Source: Amycolatopsis orientalis DSM 40040 = KCTC 9412
GTDB lineage: Bacteria; Actinomycetota; Actinomycetes; Mycobacteriales; Pseudonocardiaceae
Direction of reading: 5' to 3'
Assembly: GCF_000478275.1 (NCBI RefSeq)
Contig: NZ_ASJB01000083.1
Location: 496,001-560,000, forward strand
Length of the DNA stretch: 64,000 nt
In this document: positions 59,005 through 64,000 of the stretch, piece by piece
How positions within the stretch are numbered: the stretch's first letter is position 1
Layout of the letters: every line of letters begins with the position of its first letter
Program-made: the position numbers and the translations under genes
Notes under the pieces: generated by a model
The model's database searches: none
Seen by the model: the letters and a program-made list of their open reading frames with translations, nothing else
Told to the model about the DNA's origin: nothing

Positions 59005-59795
59005 GCGATGAGAAGACGGCCGGTGCGAGCGCACACTCCCGTAACACGCGCCAGCAGCAGATCACCGAACACGTCTTCAAGACCGGCTCCGCCACCATCT
59101 CCGACCTGGTGGAACTCACCGGCGTCAGCACCATGACCGTGCACCGTGATGTCGACGAACTGGTCCGGCGCGGCCTGCTGCGGAAGTACCGGGGCGGCGT
59201 GTCGGCCATGCCGTCGACGGTCTTCGAAAGCAACGCCGACTACCGGATGAACGTGCATTCGGAGGAGAAGGCGGCGATCGCCGCGCACGCGCTCGCCCGC
59301 GTCGAACCGGGGATGTCGATCCTGCTCGACGACTCCACGAGCGCGCTCGCGCTGGCGAAGATGCTGCACCGCGTCACCCCGCTGACCGTCGCGACGAACT
59401 ACCTCGGCGCCATCGAACTCCTGAAGGGCGTGCCAGACCTGCGGCTCATCTGCATCGGCGGGGACTACTCGGCGACCCACGACTCGTTCCTCGGCATGCA
59501 GAGCCTGGAGGCGATCGAACGGATCAACGTCGACGCGACCTTCGTTTCGACGTCGGCGATGAACACGCGGATGACCTTCCACCAGGAGCCGGAGATCGTG
59601 ATGCTCAAGCGCGCGATGCTCGCGAGCGCCCGGACGAAGGTGCTGCTGATGGACCACAGCAAGACCGAACGCGCGGCACTGCACCGGCTGGCGCCGTTGA
59701 GCGACTTCGACGTGCTGATCGTCGACGACGGCGTCGAAGAGCACCTGGCCGAGGAGATGCGGAGCCAGGTGGAAGTGGACGTCGCGGAAGTCTGA
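59001..59795 (+). CDS. DeoR-family transcriptional regulator
   Basis: 264 residues. N-terminal HTH (QQQITEHVFKTGSATISDLVELTGVSTMTVHRDVDELVRRGLLRKYRGGVSA) and a DeoRC sugar-phosphate sensor domain (ILLDDSTSALALAKML, DATFVSTSAMN, VLLMDHSKTERAALHRLAPLSDFD). The start is ATG 59001. It probably binds the TGTTAAGTTAACA-type operators at 58326 and 59955 and is released by a sugar phosphate, controlling both arms of the cluster. Confidence 0.92.
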   Translation: MSDEKTAGASAHSRNTRQQQITEHVFKTGSATISDLVELTGVSTMTVHRDVDELVRRGLLRKYRGGVSAMPSTVFESNADYRMNVHSEEKAAIAAHALARVEPGMSILLDDSTSALALAKMLHRVTPLTVATNYLGAIELLKGVPDLRLICIGGDYSATHDSFLGMQSLEAIERINVDATFVSTSAMNTRMTFHQEPEIVMLKRAMLASARTKVLLMDHSKTERAALHRLAPLSDFDVLIVDDGVEEHLAEEMRSQVEVDVAEV

Positions 59796-59826
59796 GCCCC
59801 GCCCCCGCCGCAATAGCCGGGCCGAT

Positions 59827-59896
59827 GGGCGCTTTCCCCACATCTCACGCAGCGAAGGACGCCTTCCCCACATCGCATGCGGGGAAAGCGCCCTTC
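59827..59896. repeat. Tripartite hairpin element, second copy
   Basis: GGGCGCTTTCCCC (59827-59839) and a similar GAAGGACGCCTTCCCC (59854-59869) can each pair with the inverted copy at 59881-59896 (13/13 and 14/16), not both. The spacer CATCTCACGCAGCGAAGG resembles that of the 38279-38351 element. It lies between the DeoR gene and the MFS promoter. Confidence 0.75.
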
Positions 59897-59949
59897 AGCT
59901 CCCCGCCCCGGCGCGCGAGGCTAACACGGAAATCCACCGATGTAACATC

Positions 59950-59980
59950 TTGAAAGTTAAGTTAACACGATCCATGATAC
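59950..59980 (+). promoter_or_regulatory. MFS promoter with a DeoR half-site
   Basis: TTGAAA (59950-59955) is a possible -35 and ATGATA (59974-59979) a possible -10. AGTTAAGTTAACA at 59955-59967, a one-base variant of the 58326 palindrome, lies between them, the classic repressor position. Confidence 0.65.
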
Positions 59981-60007
59981 GCTGAACACGACGTCATGGA
60001 GGCGTGC

Positions 60008-61342
60008 ATGAACCAGGTAACATCGCCGTTATCGCGATCCGGGAGCGGGTTCGCCCGCGTACTGAACCGCTGGGGGCTGCCCGCCCCCTTGTTCCTCGGC
60101 TATGCCGGGCTGCTTCTGTTCATGATCGGCGACGGGGTCGAGTCGGGCTTCATCGCGCCGTTCATGGCGGACAACGGCGCGGGCACCGAGATCAAGGCCT
60201 CGTACGTGATCACCGTGTACGGCGTAGCCGTGATGCTGGCGTCGTGGCTGTCCGGTGCGCTCTCGGATCTCTGGGGACCGCGTCGCGTGATGATGATCGG
60301 CCTGGCCATCTGGCTGGTGTTCGACGTGCTGTTCCTCGCGGTCGCGGTATCCGGTGAGAACTACCCGCTGATGCTGGTGTTCTACGGTCTCCGCGGGTTC
60401 GGCTATCCGATGTTCGCCTTCGGTTTCCTGGTCTGGATCACCGCGGTGGCACCGGTCGCGCGGCTAGGCGCGGCCGTGGGCTGGTTCTATTTCGCCTTCA
60501 CCGGCGGGCTGCCGACACTGGGCGCGCTGGTCGCGAGCTTCACCAACCCGGTACTGGGCCAGTACGGCACGCTGTGGGTGTCGGTGGCGCTGCTCGCCCT
60601 CGGCGGTCTGCTGGCGATCTTCGGCGTCCGGCAGCGGACGGGGTACACCCGGCTCGCGCCACCGGACGTGAAACCGGTGCAGAGCCTGGTTTCCAGCGTG
60701 TCGATCGCGTGGAAGAAGCCCCGCGTCGGCGTCGGGATGCTCGTCCGCGTCATCAACACCGCGCCCGAGTTCGGCATGCTGGTGTTCTTCCCGACGATCT
60801 TCATCGAGGGCATCGGGTTCGGGGAGAGCCGCTGGCTCCTCCTGGTCTCGGTCATCTACGGCACGAACATCTTCTTCAACCTGATCTTCGGCGTGCTGAG
60901 CGACCGGATCGGCTGGCGGACCACGATCTTCTGGTTCGGCGCGATCGGCTGCGCGATCTCGATCCTGCTGCTGTACTTCGTCCCGGTCGCGATGGGCGCC
61001 GAGTACTACTGGCTCGCACTGCTCGTCGGCGCGCTGTACGGCGCCACGCTCGCCGGGTTCGTGCCGATCTCGGCACTGCTCCCCTCCCTCGCCCCGGAGA
61101 ACAAGGGCGGGGCGATGGCGCTGCTGAACCTGGGCGCGGGCGCGGCGGCGTTCGTCGGGCCGGCGATCGTCAGCGTGTTCCTCGGGCCGCTGGGCGCGGC
61201 CGGGGTGGTGATCGTCTTCGCCGCGCTGTACCTGGTCGCGGCGGTCATGGTGCGGTATCTGAAGCTGCCCGAAGAGACTGCGAAGGCGATCGAAGAGGAC
61301 AAGAGCCTGCAGGAAGTCGGAGAGAAGGTCGCCAGCACGTGA
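60008..61342 (+). CDS. MFS polyol permease (RbtT/DalT/CsbX-like)
   Basis: 444 residues with 12 TM segments. LFLGYAGLLLFMIGDGVESGFIAPFM, the LSGALSDLWGPRRVMMIGLA (motif A type) loop and YGLRGFGYPMFAFGFLVWI match the ribitol/arabitol permease subfamily. It likely imports a polyol with protons. ATG 60008 follows GGAGG; an upstream ATG at 59996 overlaps that site. Codon 8 (60029-60031) is a TTA. The stop overlaps the kinase start (GTGA). Confidence 0.93.
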   Translation: MNQVTSPLSRSGSGFARVLNRWGLPAPLFLGYAGLLLFMIGDGVESGFIAPFMADNGAGTEIKASYVITVYGVAVMLASWLSGALSDLWGPRRVMMIGLAIWLVFDVLFLAVAVSGENYPLMLVFYGLRGFGYPMFAFGFLVWITAVAPVARLGAAVGWFYFAFTGGLPTLGALVASFTNPVLGQYGTLWVSVALLALGGLLAIFGVRQRTGYTRLAPPDVKPVQSLVSSVSIAWKKPRVGVGMLVRVINTAPEFGMLVFFPTIFIEGIGFGESRWLLLVSVIYGTNIFFNLIFGVLSDRIGWRTTIFWFGAIGCAISILLLYFVPVAMGAEYYWLALLVGALYGATLAGFVPISALLPSLAPENKGGAMALLNLGAGAAAFVGPAIVSVFLGPLGAAGVVIVFAALYLVAAVMVRYLKLPEETAKAIEEDKSLQEVGEKVAST

Positions 61343-62778
61343 ACGAACCCGTCACGATCGGCATCGACGTCGCCACCGCGGGGGTCCGTGCCCTCGCGGT
61401 GCGCGGCGGCAGCGTCCTCGCCTCGGCGGCCGAGCCCCTGCCCGCCCCGGTCCGCGACGCCCGCGGGCACAGCGAGCAAGACGCCCGGTCCTGGTGGCCG
61501 GCGGTGGAGACGGTGCTGGCGAAGGTCACCGGCGAGCTACCGGGCAGGGGCGGCGAGGTCGCCGCGGTGGCCGTCGCCGCGACGTCGGGGACGATCGTCG
61601 GGGTCGACGCCTCGGGTGCGCCGGTCACGCCCGCGCTGATGTACGACGACAGGCGCGGCGCGGCCCTCAACCGCGAGGCCACCGAACTCGGCGCGGATCG
61701 CTGGCGGCGGCTCGGCTTCGGGGTGTCGGCCACGGCCGCGCTCGGCCGGATCGCCTGGCTGTCCGCTTTCGTCCCCGGCGTCGCCGCGATCCGGCACACA
61801 CCCGATCTGATCGCCGCGAAACTCACCGGCGGACCGGTGGCGAGCGACTGGTCCCATGCCTTGAAAAGCGGCTACGACCCACTCGCCCGCGAGTGGCCGC
61901 ACGAGGTCTTCGAGGCATTGCGGGTGCCGGAGAACCTGCTCCCGCCGGTCGTCGCTCCGGCCACCGTGCTCGGCACGATGGCCCGTCCCGTCGCCGGGCT
62001 CCCGGCGGGCTGCCAGGTCGTGGCCGGGATGACCGACGGATGCGCCGGCCAGCTCGCGGCCGGGGCGGTCACCCCCGGAAGGTTCGTCGGGATCCTCGGC
62101 ACGACGTACGTGCTCAAGGGAGTCACCGAAGAACTGGTGCCGGATCCGACAGGCGCGATGTACAGCCACCGTCATCCCGACGGCTGGTGGCTGCCCGGTG
62201 GCGCGTCGAACACCGGCGGCGAGGCCGTGGCCGGGCAGGACAGGCTCTCCGAACTCGACGCCGCGGCGGCCGCGTTCGGGCCGGCGAAGGTGGTCGCGTA
62301 CCCGTTGCGGCGCAAGGGCGAACGGTTCCCGTTCACCAGCGGTGACGCCGAAGGCTTCGTGTCCGGCGAAGCGGACGAGGTGGAGCTGCACCGGGCCAAG
62401 CTGGAGGGGGTGGCCTTCCTCGAGCGGCTGGCGCTGGACCACCTGCGGCGGCTCGGAGTGACGATCACCGAGCCGCTGCTGGCGGCGGGCGGCGGCAGCA
62501 AAAGTCCTTTGTGGACCCGGATCAGGGCGACCGTCACCGGTCTCGGCCTGCGGGTCTCCCCACAGGCCGAAACGGGGTACGGCGCCGCGTTGCTCGCCGC
62601 GGCCGGGGTGCTGCCGGGCGGGCTCACCGAGGCGTCCGAAGGGCTCGGCGAGGGAACACTCGTCGAGCCCGACGAACGCGAGAGCGGCGCGCTTGCCGAG
62701 TCATACCAACAGTTCTGCACCGAGCTGCACACCCGGGGCTGGATCGACGACGAGCTGTTCGCCGTCGTCCGCCATTGA
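61339..62778 (+). CDS. FGGY-family carbohydrate kinase (XylB-like)
   Basis: 479 residues. ITIGIDVATAGVRAL-type start (VTIGIDVATAGVRALAVRGG), VAATSGTIVGVDASGAPVTPALMYDDRR, GMTDGCAGQLAAGAVTPGRFVGILGTTYVLKG, and late AAGGGSKSPLWTRIRATV. It phosphorylates a sugar or polyol in the cytosol. Translation is coupled to the permease. It is not a close copy of the kinase at 52897, so the two probably act on different substrates. Confidence 0.92.
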   Translation: MNEPVTIGIDVATAGVRALAVRGGSVLASAAEPLPAPVRDARGHSEQDARSWWPAVETVLAKVTGELPGRGGEVAAVAVAATSGTIVGVDASGAPVTPALMYDDRRGAALNREATELGADRWRRLGFGVSATAALGRIAWLSAFVPGVAAIRHTPDLIAAKLTGGPVASDWSHALKSGYDPLAREWPHEVFEALRVPENLLPPVVAPATVLGTMARPVAGLPAGCQVVAGMTDGCAGQLAAGAVTPGRFVGILGTTYVLKGVTEELVPDPTGAMYSHRHPDGWWLPGGASNTGGEAVAGQDRLSELDAAAAAFGPAKVVAYPLRRKGERFPFTSGDAEGFVSGEADEVELHRAKLEGVAFLERLALDHLRRLGVTITEPLLAAGGGSKSPLWTRIRATVTGLGLRVSPQAETGYGAALLAAAGVLPGGLTEASEGLGEGTLVEPDERESGALAESYQQFCTELHTRGWIDDELFAVVRH

Positions 62779-62782
62779 GAAC

Positions 62783-63784
62783 TCAGGAAGGACGTGGGCC
62801 GTTGGACTTGGTCGGAGCGGGCTTCTGCGCGGCCTCGGCTTTGGGGGTCTCCGTTTTGGATGCCTCCGTTTTGGATGTCTCAGCTTTGGCAGTCTCCGCG
62901 TCGGGAGCGGGTGCCAGCAGCCGGATGGCTTCTTGGACGGCGACATCCGTGGCGGAAAGCCGTTCGGCGACCTTAGACCGGAGTTCCAGCGCGAGCTTCC
63001 GGGCCTGCTGGGCCTCGGCCTGCTGAGTCTTCGCGTCGGTGAGGGCCTCCGCGACCTGCTCCTGCTTCGCCGCGATGTCCTCGGCCGAGGACTTCTCCGA
63101 CTTGGCGATCTTCTCCGCAGAGATCCGCTCGGCTTCGGCGCGCTTCTCCGCCGACACCCGGTCGGCTTCCGCGATCTTGTCGGCGGACGCCTTCTCCGCC
63201 TCCGCGCGGCGAGCCGCCGAAGCCTCTTCGGCCTTCTTGTCGGCGGCGGCTCGGGTCCGGACGCTTTCCATGTCCAGTTCCTTGCGCTTCTGCGCCGCCT
63301 CGGCGTTCAGCCGCTCGATCTCGGCCTTGGCGTCCGCGAGCAGTTTCTCCCGCTCGGCCTGCGCGTCCTTCGCCGCTTTGTCGCTGGCGCGCTGCGTCTC
63401 GTGGGCGTACCTGTCCGCCTCGGCACGCGTCGACGTGGCGTCGGCTTCCGCGGCGGCCTTGAGGTCGGCGATCTCCTCCTCGGCCAGCTGCATCATCATG
63501 CGGACGCGTTCGGCCATCGCACCGGCGCCGGAAGGGCTCGAGCTCATCCGGACGAGTGCGGCCTTGGTCTCGTCCAGTTCCTTTTGAGCGTGGCCGAGCG
63601 CCTTGGTGAGTTCAGCGGCGGTCGCCACGGCCTCGTCGCGATTGCGCGAGAGCTGCTTGAGTTCGGACGACAGTTCGGCGAGCCGCTCGTCGACCTGACG
63701 CTTGTCGTAACCGCGGACGGAGCCCGCGAATTGGGGCGATTTCGCTGAGGGCGCCTGAGGCGCCGACTTCTCAGGAGCGACCAT
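62783..63784 (-). CDS. DivIVA-like coiled-coil protein
   Basis: 333 residues. A short N-terminal DivIVA-type segment (SPQFAGSVRGYDKRQVDERLAEL) precedes a long Ala/Glu/Lys coiled coil (about 55-290, heptad rich, with AEADRVSAEKRAEAERISAEKI) and a low-complexity Lys/Thr/Pro tail (KAETSKTEASKTE). It probably scaffolds polar growth or cell-wall synthesis. ATG 63784 has AAGGTGG upstream. It stands tail to tail with the XylB-like kinase, 4 bases apart. Confidence 0.85.
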   Translation of the reverse strand: MVAPEKSAPQAPSAKSPQFAGSVRGYDKRQVDERLAELSSELKQLSRNRDEAVATAAELTKALGHAQKELDETKAALVRMSSSPSGAGAMAERVRMMMQLAEEEIADLKAAAEADATSTRAEADRYAHETQRASDKAAKDAQAEREKLLADAKAEIERLNAEAAQKRKELDMESVRTRAAADKKAEEASAARRAEAEKASADKIAEADRVSAEKRAEAERISAEKIAKSEKSSAEDIAAKQEQVAEALTDAKTQQAEAQQARKLALELRSKVAERLSATDVAVQEAIRLLAPAPDAETAKAETSKTEASKTETPKAEAAQKPAPTKSNGPRPS

Positions 63785-63906
63785 GGCGGCCACCTTAATG
63801 AGCAGGGGCCAGTCGAGTAGTACCGCCAAACGGCTGCACTCGGCACGCGACCGGTCGATCACATGGCATCCTGCATTGTTGACAGGTCGTAAGCAGGGAG
63901 GCCCGG

Positions 63907-64000
63907 GTGGACATTTCGGCGATCCTCGACGACATCCAGGCGCACTGGCACGTCTACGCCACGATGCCGTTCATCGCCGCCCTCATCGGCTACATCACGA
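63907..64000 (+). CDS. DUF445-family membrane protein (partial)
   Basis: Only the first 31 codons are in the window: VDISAILDDIQAHWHVYATM, then PFIAALIGYIT, the usual start of DUF445 proteins. The first TM begins near residue 20. It starts GTG after GGGAGG and diverges from the DivIVA-like gene. The function is unknown. Confidence 0.75.
   Translation, partial: MDISAILDDIQAHWHVYATMPFIAALIGYIT

Noticed and set aside
507..59896. Hairpins as insertion-sequence ends or CRISPR repeats
   Set aside because: There are no transposase genes, target duplications, regular spacing or unique spacers; each is a single palindrome.

Overview
The window is high-GC actinobacterial chromosome. Gene content (geosmin synthase, OtsA/OtsB trehalose genes, ThrE, an LpqE-RadA-CarD-IspD-IspF-CysS-RlmB block in the same order as in mycobacteria, many ECF sigma factors, frequent GTG/TTG starts) points to the Pseudonocardiaceae, most likely an Amycolatopsis-like organism. 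The species is an inference.

Layout. 0-9.7 kb: CoA-binding protein, IclR regulator with lactate permease, SNase-like protein, small sigma factor, ECF42-type sigma with its YCII partner, Rsm22-type methyltransferase, LysR regulator and a ShbA-like sigma factor. 10-15.6 kb: secreted GH64 beta-1,3-glucanase, geosmin synthase, DUF3800-like protein, an ArsR-SRPBCC fusion with its operator, and a 4-TM protein. 15.76-19.80 kb: a translationally coupled operon of two Cys-rich small peptides with related N-termini, a MauE-like membrane protein, a thioredoxin-fold protein, an ABC exporter, an S26 signal peptidase and a broken DUF2795 gene. This is the best candidate for an undescribed system: export and oxidative folding of disulfide-rich peptides.

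19.8-36.9 kb: secreted proteins, GT-C glycosyltransferase, sigma factors with membrane partner genes, tRNA-Thr(TGT), PhoD phosphatase, ThrE exporter, OtsA and an OtsB-GH15 fusion, MoaD/BNR pair, GH6 cellulase, C39-like peptidase. 36.9-45.3 kb: the conserved housekeeping block. Its IspD lacks the usual CTP-binding loop, and an IspD-like tail is duplicated before ispF. 45.4-52.2 kb: MBOAT acyltransferase, HIT protein, hydrolase with divergent TetR, transglutaminase-like protein, and an unexplained three-gene operon (2-TM protein, cupin, HD hydrolase).

52.2-62.8 kb: a catabolic cluster, probably for a polyol or related four/five-carbon compound. It has a DeoR regulator, MFS polyol permease, two FGGY kinases, DhaK/DhaL-type kinase, RpiB-type isomerase, 2-hydroxyacid dehydrogenase, class II aldolase and two phosphatases. 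A shared TGTTAAGTTAACA-type operator lies at both main promoters. The window ends with a DivIVA-like coiled-coil protein and the start of a DUF445 protein.

A second theme is a set of about a dozen long, near-perfect intergenic hairpins, several in recognisable families, placed at gene ends. Many touch or contain stop codons, and one is read through to form the C-terminus of geosmin synthase. None has a clear U-tract.
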